Part shown: one piece after another, positions 28,058-35,391 of the stretch
How positions within the stretch are numbered: the first letter of the stretch is position 1
Layout: every line of letters begins with the position of its first letter
DNA from: Campylobacter troglodytis
GTDB taxonomy: Bacteria; Campylobacterota; Campylobacteria; Campylobacterales; Campylobacteraceae
Direction of reading: 5' to 3'
Assembly: GCF_006864425.1 (NCBI RefSeq)
Contig: NZ_QHLI01000026.1
Location: forward strand, 1 to 39,159
DNA: 39,159 nt
Program-made: the position numbers and the translations under genes
Notes under the pieces: model-generated
Told to the model about the DNA's origin: nothing
The model's database searches: none
What the model saw: the letters and a program-made list of their open reading frames with translations, nothing else

Positions 28058-28660
28058 GCTTAAGATACTCTAATAGGATTTTCTCTTATCAAGTTAAGTA
28101 AATTTTGATGAGAATATTGCCTTAAATTTTTCGTCTTAATTACGTTTCTTTTAAATGAATGATAAAATTTTCTTTTTTAGCCTTTAAATTTAGCTAAACG
28201 AAACTTTGCAAAGCCTCTTCTACTACGCAGTTGCAAGACGCGTAGTGCGAAGTAAAAACTTTTGCGACCGGCCCCACGCCCACGCTTGCCACGCACTCTT
28301 TTTGCACCTTTTGCTCACAGTTGCGAGCCTAGCGAAGTAAAAAATAACTCTCCTCACCTTCAACCGCTCATTTTCTAAAGAAACTTCGTTTTGCTGATTT
28401 TTTCACACTCTTTGGCTATCAAAATGCGAATTTCTTGTAAAACTCTATTCACACAAGCACGAGTTATTTTGCAAAGCCTAGCGTCTTTTAGCCTCTAAAT
28501 CAATTCCCCAAAAGGGACAAGAGGCTTAACGAAGTAAAAAAATACTTCACAATTCCTTAAATTTCTTCTGAGACAATTAGGGAATGAATCATATATTTAT
28601 TTTTCATTTTGTTCTTTATGCTTTAAAATGATCTTATATCAAATTAAAGTATTTTGAGCC
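28058..28660 (-). mobile_element. IS1595-type insertion sequence relic D, both ends present
   Basis: A full-length but dead copy of 603 bp. The left end GGCTCAAAATACTTTAAT finishes at 28660, and the right end (GGCTTAAGATACTCTAAT on plus) starts at 28058. Flanking TAGCTCTT and TAGAACTT match at 6 of 8 bases, fitting the 8-bp duplication made by IS1595 elements. On the minus strand the gene starts at ATG 28607 (MKNKYMIHS). In pieces it reads FAKITRACVNRVLQEIRIL then IAKECEKISK, then a damaged VDESYF, RVRGKRGRGAGRK, LAKFKG, and LLNLIRENPIRVS to a stop at 28060. Hairpin elements interrupt it at 28507-28545, 28308-28344 and 28217-28258. The part from GRK to IENFW is deleted. Confidence 0.85.
28217..28258 (-). 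repeat. Hairpin mini-element, clearest copy
   Basis: On the minus strand: TTTTTACTTCG, then ACTACGC, an 11-base loop, GCGTAGT and AGAAG. The arms CTTC/GAAG and ACTACGC/GCGTAGT pair. It sits before the GLCK codons of relic D. Similar copies lie near 262, 17587, 17766, 22765, 22887, 28308, 28507, 35099 and 35211. Confidence 0.75.
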
Positions 28661-29480
28661 TAGAACTTTTACCATAGCTTGTAAGAGCTTGCTCTTAAAG
28701 ATAAGGCTGATGGATTATTTTTCAAAAAATATTGCTTTGTATTTGATCTTTTTATGGCAAAGAAACTCAAAAATTCAAGCTTTTGCGTGAATTTTTATAA
28801 TTTTAATCTTTTTTCTTGCTAAAATGCCTAAATTCTTCATTTCACCATAAATAACAAAAATAGTGTATTGTCTAAGATACTTTTTCAAAAGGACATGGTT
28901 AATAAGCTTATAAAGCTTTTAAAGGATTTGTGTTAAAAGCACAAAGCATTAAACACACAAAACACACTCAAAACACACTCAAAACACACTCAAAACACAC
29001 TCAAAACACACTCAAAACAAAGTCGCCTTTGCTGTCTTTTTAGCACAGTTTTTATCAAATTCAAATTTGTAAGCTCACCTCCAATGTTGGCTTAATTTCA
29101 AAAAACCCCTCCTTGCTTTTTACAAAGGAAATTTTGGGAAAGGCAATAAATTTAAGCTTGCTTAAATTTAGCCTTGATTTTTAAGCAAAATTGCAAAGCT
29201 TAAAAAGGCTTGAATTTTTTGTTTTGGCATTTGAATAGCTAATTTTGTAAATTTTTAGAGTTTAAAAGCTTTTATTCTTTGATACAGTTTAGTTTATTTT
29301 TAAATTCAATTTTGCCAGGTTTTACTCGCTAATTATTCTTCTTAAAATTTACAAAATATTATAAAAACAACTCAGTGTTTTTAGCTAAATTACAATTACT
29401 CAAATTTAAAGGAAACACACAGTTATTTTTACACTTCATACTTTCAAATGAATGTATATCAAAATGCACCAAATCCGCTC
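28661..29480. other. Gap without a gene, with an 11-bp tandem repeat
   Basis: AT-rich spacer between relic D and the glycosyltransferase gene. It holds the 11-bp tandem repeat at 28959-29013. A GTG-started frame through that repeat (from 28931) runs only to 29037 and matches nothing I know. No RNA gene was recognised. Confidence 0.45.
28959..29013. repeat. Five tandem copies of an 11-bp unit
   Basis: AAAACACACTC is repeated five times without error, with partial units on each side. Eleven is not a multiple of three. If it lies in a gene, copy number would switch the frame; if it lies in a promoter, it would change spacing. No intact gene is attached to it here. Confidence 0.9.
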
Positions 29481-30707
29481 TTAAATTCTTGGCACAAAAT
29501 CATATTTTCCCTCATAAAATCTTGCTAAATTATCCTCAAATTTATTTTCTTGATAAAGCTTTTTGTGTTCTTTTAAATTCGTGGCTATAAGCTCATTATA
29601 TTGTGTCTTATTTTGTGAAAGTCTTTTTAGCTCAGCTACTATTTGACCTTCCATATCCTCATAGCTTTCATATACATTTTCAAATTTTAGCCATTCCTTG
29701 CTAGGAAAAAAATTCTCATTATACACAGCAAAGCCTACAGAATTCACATAATGTGGCTGCATAAAATACCCATCAAAGCCCTCACCAAAGGTGATGGTAA
29801 AAAATGCCCTAGAAATTAAATCCATATAATCTGTGAATTTCATATTCTCAACCACCACCAAGGACCACTGCGGCAACTCTTTTTCTAATTTATTGACTAT
29901 GTTTTTTCTATATGGATTTTTATCAGGTGATAAAACTATAATCTTTTGCTTTTCCTCAAAGTCATAAGATTTAAATCTGCTAATATCAATGTTAGTGCTA
30001 AACAAATGGCTTGGTATGCCCCATTTATCGCATACTTCTTGATTTGCATTTTTATCAAAGGCTAGGGTTTGCGTTACATTTTTACTAAGCTCAAAAAGTC
30101 CTTGTATGTCCTTTGGTTCAGGCATTAGCCATATGTTTTGATTGAGTATATTTATGTGTAAATTTTGAAGTTCTTTTAAGAATTTTTTCTCCTTTTCAGT
30201 TAGCACCTTGCAAAAGATAGACACATAATACTCAGATATGTGTAAGATTAAGTGCTTGCAGTTTTTAGCATTCTTAACGATTTGATCAAATCGCCAAATT
30301 TGCTCATCATTTGGATAATAGCTATAAGCACTAAAAATGTTTTGCGTATTTGGCACGGTTGACATTAAACAAAAGGCATCAGGATTTAGCTTACGAGAGC
30401 ATTCAAGAAGGGTAAAAAAGCTAATTATCCCCCCACTTATGCCGTCAAGCTCAGCTATAAACAAGATGATTTTTTTAGCATTTTTAAGCTCTTTTAAATC
30501 ATAACTGTTTTGTGCCTTTATGATTTTATCATACTCAGCCCATATTTCCTTACAAAGCATCTTAGATAAAATTTTGCTCTTTATCTTTATGCGAATGCCA
30601 AGGATGTAAAGGATGACAAATTCACGGTTAATTATAAATTTAAACAAACGGTGAAAGAATTTTTTCTCAATCAAAACAAATTCTTTTTGCTGCTTATTTA
30701 AAAGCAT
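29481..30707 (-). CDS. Putative glycosyltransferase
   Basis: A 408-residue protein with a two-Rossmann layout. The first half has a sugar-acceptor-like segment (AKKIILFIAELDGISGGIISF). The second half (about 255-380) begins KQKIIVLSPDKNPYRKNIV and carries ITFGEGFDGYFMQP, like the donor-site loop and E-x7-E-type region of GT-B enzymes. It lacks a signal peptide and has a basic N-terminus. The start overlaps the aminotransferase gene by 14 bases, so the two form an operon, probably adding an amino sugar to lipooligosaccharide, capsule or another surface glycan. The acceptor is unknown. When the upstream repeat is out of frame, coupled translation of this gene may also fall. Confidence 0.7.
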   Translation of the reverse strand: MLLNKQQKEFVLIEKKFFHRLFKFIINREFVILYILGIRIKIKSKILSKMLCKEIWAEYDKIIKAQNSYDLKELKNAKKIILFIAELDGISGGIISFFTLLECSRKLNPDAFCLMSTVPNTQNIFSAYSYYPNDEQIWRFDQIVKNAKNCKHLILHISEYYVSIFCKVLTEKEKKFLKELQNLHINILNQNIWLMPEPKDIQGLFELSKNVTQTLAFDKNANQEVCDKWGIPSHLFSTNIDISRFKSYDFEEKQKIIVLSPDKNPYRKNIVNKLEKELPQWSLVVVENMKFTDYMDLISRAFFTITFGEGFDGYFMQPHYVNSVGFAVYNENFFPSKEWLKFENVYESYEDMEGQIVAELKRLSQNKTQYNELIATNLKEHKKLYQENKFEDNLARFYEGKYDFVPRI

Positions 30708-31902
30708 TCTCTATCCTTTCACAAATTATTTCTAAAACTTCTAATGATAAGTCTCCATAATAAGGCAAGCAAAGCACCCTCATCTTTATATCATCAGTTA
30801 CAGCCAAATCCCCCTTTTTAATACCGCCGTCATTTTTATAGCACTCATAATCGTGACAAGCCGGATAGAAGTATTTTCTTGTCATTATGTTTATGTCTTT
30901 GAATTTTTCATAAAGAGCGTCTCGCGTGAGTGGATACTCATCCTCAACAACTATGGGGTAGTATTGATATGAATTTGTGATGTTTTTTGGCATTTGTGGC
31001 ACTCTAATGCCCTTTACCTTAGCTAAACGGTCATCATAAAAGGCTTTTATCCTTGCCCTTTTTGCTTTTTCTGCCTTATACTGCCTTAGATTTAAAAGCC
31101 CCCAAGCAGCTTGAACTTCATTCATCTTGCCATTGATGCCTACTTCTTCGACAAATTCCTCATTTTTTATGCCAAAATTGCGAAGATTGTGAATTCTTTC
31201 TTTTAAATTTTCATCATTGTAAGTCAAACAGCCTCCCTCAATGCTATTAAAAAGCTTGGTTGCGTGAAATGAAAACATAGTTATATCGCCAAAATTTCCT
31301 ATGCCAACTCCGTTAATTTGCGTGCTAAAGGTGTGTGCGCCGTCATAAATGAGCTTTAAATGATGCTTTTTGGCGATTTTTTCTATTTTTTTGACATCGC
31401 AAACAAAGCCGTAAGTATGAACGGCTAGGATAGCAGAGGTTTTGGGAGTGATTAAAGCCTCGATTTTATCAGCATTTATGGTCATAGTCCTTGGCTCTAT
31501 GTCGCAAAATACAGACTTTAAGCCATTCCAGCTTATGCAGTGCGGGGTGGCTGCAAAGGTAAAGGGTGTGGTAATGACCTCGCTATTTGGTGGTAAATTC
31601 AAGGCTTTAATCGCTGTTAGCAAGGCTATGGTGCCGTTGTTAAAGATGGACACATTTGCCACTTTTAGCTCTTTTTTCAAAGCAGCTTCAAGTGCGTTAT
31701 GCTTTTGCCCCATATTTGTAAGCCATTTTGAGACATAAAGTTCTTTTAACTCTTTTCGCAGTGCCTCAAAATCAGGCAAGATGGGCTGGGTGATGTAAAT
31801 TTTGTCTTTCTTTGTCTTTCTTTGTCTTTCTTTGTCTTTCTTTGTCTTTCTTTGTCTTTCTTTGTCTTTCTTTGTCTTTCTTTGTCTTTCTTTGTTTTTC
31901 AT
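30694..31902 (-). CDS. DegT/DnrJ/EryC1-family sugar aminotransferase with a decamer repeat tract
   Basis: PLP-dependent enzyme that aminates a nucleotide-linked keto sugar. Visible motifs: NNGTIALLTAIKAL near the cofactor phosphate site, YDGAHTFSTQ (cofactor-ring Asp), and the Schiff-base Lys in FSFHATKLFNSIEGG. I chose ATG 31902 (MKNKERQR) because AAAAAAGG lies eight bases upstream. A GTG ten codons earlier is less likely. The first ~45 residues are four turns of KERQRKTKKD, encoded by ten 10-bp units. The catalytic protein begins after them at about KIYITQPILPDFEALRKEL. The frame is currently open (ON). It precedes and overlaps the glycosyltransferase gene. Confidence 0.9.
   Translation of the reverse strand: MKNKERQRKTKKDKERQRKTKKDKERQRKTKKDKIYITQPILPDFEALRKELKELYVSKWLTNMGQKHNALEAALKKELKVANVSIFNNGTIALLTAIKALNLPPNSEVITTPFTFAATPHCISWNGLKSVFCDIEPRTMTINADKIEALITPKTSAILAVHTYGFVCDVKKIEKIAKKHHLKLIYDGAHTFSTQINGVGIGNFGDITMFSFHATKLFNSIEGGCLTYNDENLKERIHNLRNFGIKNEEFVEEVGINGKMNEVQAAWGLLNLRQYKAEKAKRARIKAFYDDRLAKVKGIRVPQMPKNITNSYQYYPIVVEDEYPLTRDALYEKFKDINIMTRKYFYPACHDYECYKNDGGIKKGDLAVTDDIKMRVLCLPYYGDLSLEVLEIICERIENAFK
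31801..31900 (-). repeat. Decanucleotide tract at the 5' end of the aminotransferase gene
   Basis: Nine exact copies of TTTGTCTTTC (plus strand) and a tenth with one change directly follow the start codon. Each unit gained or lost shifts the frame by one base. Three units restore it. The tract itself encodes the same ten-residue cycle in every frame, so it never adds a stop. This is a contingency-locus design. Confidence 0.95.
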
Positions 31903-32007
31903 CAATGTGCCTTTTTTACTGTCTTTTTTCACTCTTTAAATTTTTCACAAATATCATTTAAAATCTAATTTGGCTTTTTTTCATATGAAAACTAGAAGTA
32001 TTGCCCA

Positions 32008-32291
32008 TTATAAGCCCTTGTAAGTTGCATCGCCTTTCTTTTCCACTTTCACAATAACGATTTTATCCATATTTTCAGCATCGCCGATAATTCTATATTC
32101 GCCCAAACGCCAACGATAAAGATATTTTGAGCCTACAATAGCCTTGCAGTTGTGAAGTTTTAGCACATTATCAACGCAAGATAGTGTTTGAGATATAAAC
32201 CTAAAATTTGATAATGCTCTTTTGGATTTGCTGTTTCAAGCTTTTGCATAATTTTTTCACACTTTTTGTGCATAATTATTTCAAAAGCCAT
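32008..32291 (-). pseudogene. RelE/ParE-family toxin, frameshifted
   Basis: Starts at ATG 32291, overlapping the end of the antitoxin gene, as toxin genes often do. The first frame reads MAFEIIMHKKCEKIMQKLE, then TANPK, and soon stops. A second frame reads RALSNFRFISQTLSCVDN, then SKYLYRWRLGEYRIIG and VKVEKKGDATYKGL. These fit the core of RelE-type ribosome-dependent nucleases, including the basic YRWRLGEYRI strand. Adding one A to the A4 run at 32220-32223 joins the frames into 94 residues (NPKRALSNF). So this is a single-base deletion. The toxin is probably inactive. Confidence 0.75.
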
Positions 32292-32607
32292 CGTCATAAT
32301 CTCTGTTAATATCGCTTTCAATCTCTTTGTCTATTGCCGCAATTTGCTCTGGTGTCAGTGTTGCCTCGTAAGCTAGTGCTTTTTTATAGCTTTTGGTATC
32401 TTTGTAGGCTATTAGATTAAAGTTTTTGTCTGCAAAACTTTCCCTTAGTTTGCTTTTTAAAAAATTTAAAAGCTCGTTTTTTTCTTTCAACTGCTTATTA
32501 AACCTTTCTTGTAAGACTTGGGTGGATTTTTCAACTCGTTCAGCTGCTTTTGCAAGCTGGTATTTCGTCATACCCTCGTACTTGCTGTAATCAATTTTAG
32601 AAGTCAT
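32281..32607 (-). CDS. Probable antitoxin of the RelE-type pair
   Basis: A 108-residue, highly charged helical protein starting MTSKIDYSKYEGMTKYQLAK and ending EIESDINRDYDDGF. Position, size, the acidic C-terminus and overlap with the toxin start argue for an antitoxin. The C-terminus would wrap the toxin and the N-terminus would bind the operator. I cannot name its DNA-binding fold. It is intact while its toxin is broken, so it may be an orphan. GGGGAAG precedes the ATG, and a run of seven G lies just before that. Bases 32608-32881 upstream show nothing further. Confidence 0.7.
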   Translation of the reverse strand: MTSKIDYSKYEGMTKYQLAKAAERVEKSTQVLQERFNKQLKEKNELLNFLKSKLRESFADKNFNLIAYKDTKSYKKALAYEATLTPEQIAAIDKEIESDINRDYDDGF

Positions 32608-32881
32608 TGCTACTTCCCCACCCCCCCTTTTTTTTAATTTTTTACTTATGAGCTTACAAATTATAACAAAAAATTAACAAATAAAACTTTCAGCCCTTTT
32701 CTTAAAGTCCTTAGCACTTTAAATTTAAAACACTTAAAAAAGCAAGATAAATTCAAGCTTTTTGCCTCTTCTTTTATAAAAAATTTAAGTTGCAAAAATG
32801 CACTTGTCGTTTTGTCGTCCCTTATGCTTTCAAAGGATCTTTGTCTAAGCTTAAAGATCTTTAAAATTCATTGCTGTAAGG

Positions 32882-34402
32882 CTACTTGTGCCACTGCCAA
32901 GCATTGTGAGTAAAGCCAACCCCGTGATGTCCTAAGAGCTGAGGTCTTATGCCCTTGATCTCTTTATTATAAACCAAGGGAAAATCTAAATACACCAAAA
33001 ACAAAAAGGCAGGATCCTCGCTCAAAGCCCTTATAAACTCGCTATAATGCTCCTTTCTTTTCTTTTTATCCACAACGTTTCTTGCCTTTTTAAGGGCTAG
33101 ATCTACCTTTTCATTGCTATAAGAGCCAAAATTCCACACCTCAAACTGACTGCTTTCAAATACACGAAAGGTATGCAAATCAGGATCATACGGACTGCCC
33201 CAGCCCACCAAAAAGCTATCTACCCTTGAGTAATCAAAGCTACCAGCAGGCTTAGCAAAGATTCTAGTTTTTATGCCAAGCTTTGCAAACTCGCTTGAAA
33301 GAAATTTAATCAAAGCCACCCTTAAAGGATCATTACTCATAGTATAAAGATCAAATTCTAATTCCTTGCCCCTTTTTTCAAGCACCCCTTTTGAGTTTTT
33401 AACCCAGCCAGCACTGGCTAAGATCTCGCTTGCTTTTTGTGGATCATAAACGGTTTTTGGGTGATTTTTATCATTTGCCCATGAATTTTGCAAGGGATGA
33501 TGGGCTACTTTGCCTAGCGAGTGTAAGAGTTTTTCTACTATTAGCTCTTTATTTACTGCGTAATTTAAGGCTATTCTTAACTCTTTATCCTTAAAAAGAT
33601 CATTTTTAAAATTATACATTAAGGCTCTATAATCTGCTGATTTTTCAACTAAGATCTTGAAATTCTTATCATCCTTAAAGCTTTCAAAAAGCTCAAAGCT
33701 AATCAAGCCCACATCAACACTGCCATTTTTAAGCTCGATCGCACTTAAATTTGGATCGCTTATATGCTTTAAAATAAGCTTTTTGCTTTGCACCTTGCCT
33801 AGATGATAGTTTTCATTTGCTTCTAGGCTTAGATATTGATTTTTTTGCCAGGCTTTGAATTTAAAAGCACCTGTGCCTATGGGGGCTTGATTAAACTTAG
33901 TTGTGTTTAAATTCTCTTTTTCTAAAAGATGACTTGGTAAAATGCCAACGCTTAAAGCATCCAAAAAGGCTGCAAAAGGGCTTGTGAGGGTTATTTTAAT
34001 GTGAGTATCATCAATAATTTTTATCTCTTTTATCATATCAAAATTTGCTTTGAGGGGTGAGTTGAATTTAGAATTATTTATGGCTTTAAGGGTAAACTCC
34101 ACATCTTTTGCGCTAAATTTAACCCCGTCATGCCAAAAAACATCAGCTCTTAACTCAAAGTCATATTCTAATGCGTCCTTGCTTATCTTCCAAGAACTTG
34201 CAAGATCAGGCTTTAAGCTTAAATCCTCATCAAAGCGGGTAAGCCCTGAGAAGATCAAACCTATAGAGGCATCATGATCCTCGCTGAAAATGGGGTTGAT
34301 CCTGTCTATTTGATTTTCAACTGCTATGATGATGGTGTCCTTTGGAGTTGCACCAAGGCTAAGAGCACAGAAAAAACATAAAAACAAAAGAATTTTAAGC
34401 AT
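32882..34402 (-). CDS. NikA/DppA-like periplasmic substrate-binding protein, orphan
   Basis: Binding protein of a nickel- or peptide-type ABC importer (family 5). It has a signal peptide (MLKILLFLCFFCALSLGA), then IIIAVENQIDRINPIFSEDH, SGLTRFDEDLSLKPDLA and FWHDGVKFSAKDVEFT, typical of the family, and a C-terminus at HNAWQWHK. The 506 residues are normal. It resembles NikZ-type proteins in Campylobacter and Helicobacter, but permease and ATPase genes are missing on both sides. Ligand (nickel chelate, peptide or other) cannot be read from the sequence. AAGGAG lies before the ATG. Confidence 0.85.
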   Translation of the reverse strand: MLKILLFLCFFCALSLGATPKDTIIIAVENQIDRINPIFSEDHDASIGLIFSGLTRFDEDLSLKPDLASSWKISKDALEYDFELRADVFWHDGVKFSAKDVEFTLKAINNSKFNSPLKANFDMIKEIKIIDDTHIKITLTSPFAAFLDALSVGILPSHLLEKENLNTTKFNQAPIGTGAFKFKAWQKNQYLSLEANENYHLGKVQSKKLILKHISDPNLSAIELKNGSVDVGLISFELFESFKDDKNFKILVEKSADYRALMYNFKNDLFKDKELRIALNYAVNKELIVEKLLHSLGKVAHHPLQNSWANDKNHPKTVYDPQKASEILASAGWVKNSKGVLEKRGKELEFDLYTMSNDPLRVALIKFLSSEFAKLGIKTRIFAKPAGSFDYSRVDSFLVGWGSPYDPDLHTFRVFESSQFEVWNFGSYSNEKVDLALKKARNVVDKKKRKEHYSEFIRALSEDPAFLFLVYLDFPLVYNKEIKGIRPQLLGHHGVGFTHNAWQWHK

Positions 34403-34481
34403 AAGTTCTCCTTTTTGTGAATTTTTAAAAGATTTAAACTTAAAAGGCTTTGATTAAAAGATAAGGCTTTTTTAAGCTGTG

Positions 34482-34563
34482 GCTTTGTCATTTTGAGCTT
34501 GCGTCAAGAAACTATGAGGTGCTTTTACCCTAACTTCGCGGCTTCTTAACTTAAAATGACAAA
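34482..34563. repeat. Short inverted-repeat element
   Basis: CTTTGTCATTTTGAG (34482-34496) and CTTAAAATGACAAAG (34549-34563) are inverted with 14 of 15 positions matching. They enclose about 52 bases. Similar TTGTCATTTT ends occur at 9526, 22418 and 24695. It has no coding capacity. The remaining bases between 34403 and 34842 hold nothing clear. Confidence 0.6.
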
Positions 34564-35098
34564 GAGATCTTTTATCTCAAATCAATGCTTTTTTGAAAAA
34601 GAGCCTTAAAGATCTTTAAAAAAGCCAAATTCCAAAACCTTTAAAGATTAAAAAATTCAATAATCTTTCAAAGTCTAAATCAATTTTACAAAGTTTAGCT
34701 AAATTTTAGCCTAAATTCTAAAAATTTCTTATATTTTCTTTGTAGCAGTTTCAAATTTAAACAATTCTTAGAAGATCAAAACTTGCAATCTAAAACTTGT
34801 CTTTTAAGCTCTAAGCTACAAGCCTTAGCATACATTAAAGATGACGATTGATACTTTTAGCTGAGATAATTACATTCAAAAGCTTGGTAAAATCGATCTT
34901 AGTATATATTTTTGCCCTACATTTTTGAGCGAAAATTTTAGCAATTCTTAGAGTGCTTTTGTGCTGATCTTTGCGTGAGCAAAATCGCCCTCTTTGCAAG
35001 GTTTCTCGCCCTTGCGTGAATGCAATTGTGTAGCAAGCTTTTGATAGCCAAAGAATGCGAAAAAATCTCAGTGGTGAAATCGAAGTTGATGAGAGTTA

Positions 35099-35139
35099 TT
35101 TTTTACTTCGTTTCGTCTTGCAACTGCGTAGTAGAAGGA
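35099..35139 (+). repeat. Hairpin mini-element after VDESYF in relic E
   Basis: TTTTTTACTTCG, then GTCTTGCAACTGCGTAGTAG and AAG directly follow the codons for VDESYF. In relic D a similar element sits at the same codon. Confidence 0.7.
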
Positions 35140-35210
35140 GCAAAGGCTCATTGTAGGGTAATGCAAACGAGTTTGCAAATGGGCGAAATCACATAAACGG
35201 CATAGAGAAC

Positions 35211-35251
35211 TTTTTTACTTCGTGCTACACACTCGTAACTGCAAGCAGAAG
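35211..35251 (+). repeat. Hairpin mini-element after IENF in relic E
   Basis: TTTTTTACTTCG to CTGCAAGCAGAAG separates IENF from GFAKARL. An uninterrupted family member reads IENFWG. The insert adds about 36 bases and keeps the frame, with no stop in that frame. Confidence 0.75.
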
Positions 35252-35391
35252 GGGCTTTGCAAAGGCTAGATTAGGGGGTTTCACTGCAAGGGAATTTTTC
35301 TACCTTCATTTGAAGGAGAGTGAATTTCAATATAATGTCAAAGTTAAAAACGAAAATTTGTATAAAATTTTAGCTAAAAGTATCAATCGCC

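Larger units (their letters stand above)
34843..35391 (+). mobile_element. IS1595-type insertion sequence relic E, divergent subfamily
   Basis: 549 bp with 20-bp terminal inverted repeats matching at 19 positions; the core CGATTGATACTTTTAGCT is at 34845-34862 and inverted at 35372-35389. Flanking TTAAAGAT and TTAAAATT match at 6 of 8. The reading frame is the best preserved of the family: DL-SKIALFARVSRPCVN in pieces, NLSGEIEVDESYF, then NANEFANGRNHINGIENF, GFAKARLGGFTAREFFYLHL, KESEFQYN and NENLYKILAKSINR. From GEIEV to the end only one stop (TAG, near 35152) interrupts it. Hairpin elements are at 35099-35139 and 35211-35251, and the part from GAKRVRG to about KHYRV is deleted. The N-terminal site used in B, C and D is empty here. 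It ends exactly at the ABC gene's stop codon. Confidence 0.88.

Noticed and set aside
28959-29013. Possible CRISPR array
   Set aside because: The units are only 11 bases, directly adjacent and without spacers.
27653-29480. tmRNA, SRP RNA or RNase P RNA in the long gaps
   Set aside because: I looked for their conserved ends and cores and found none. The structure present is IS relic D.
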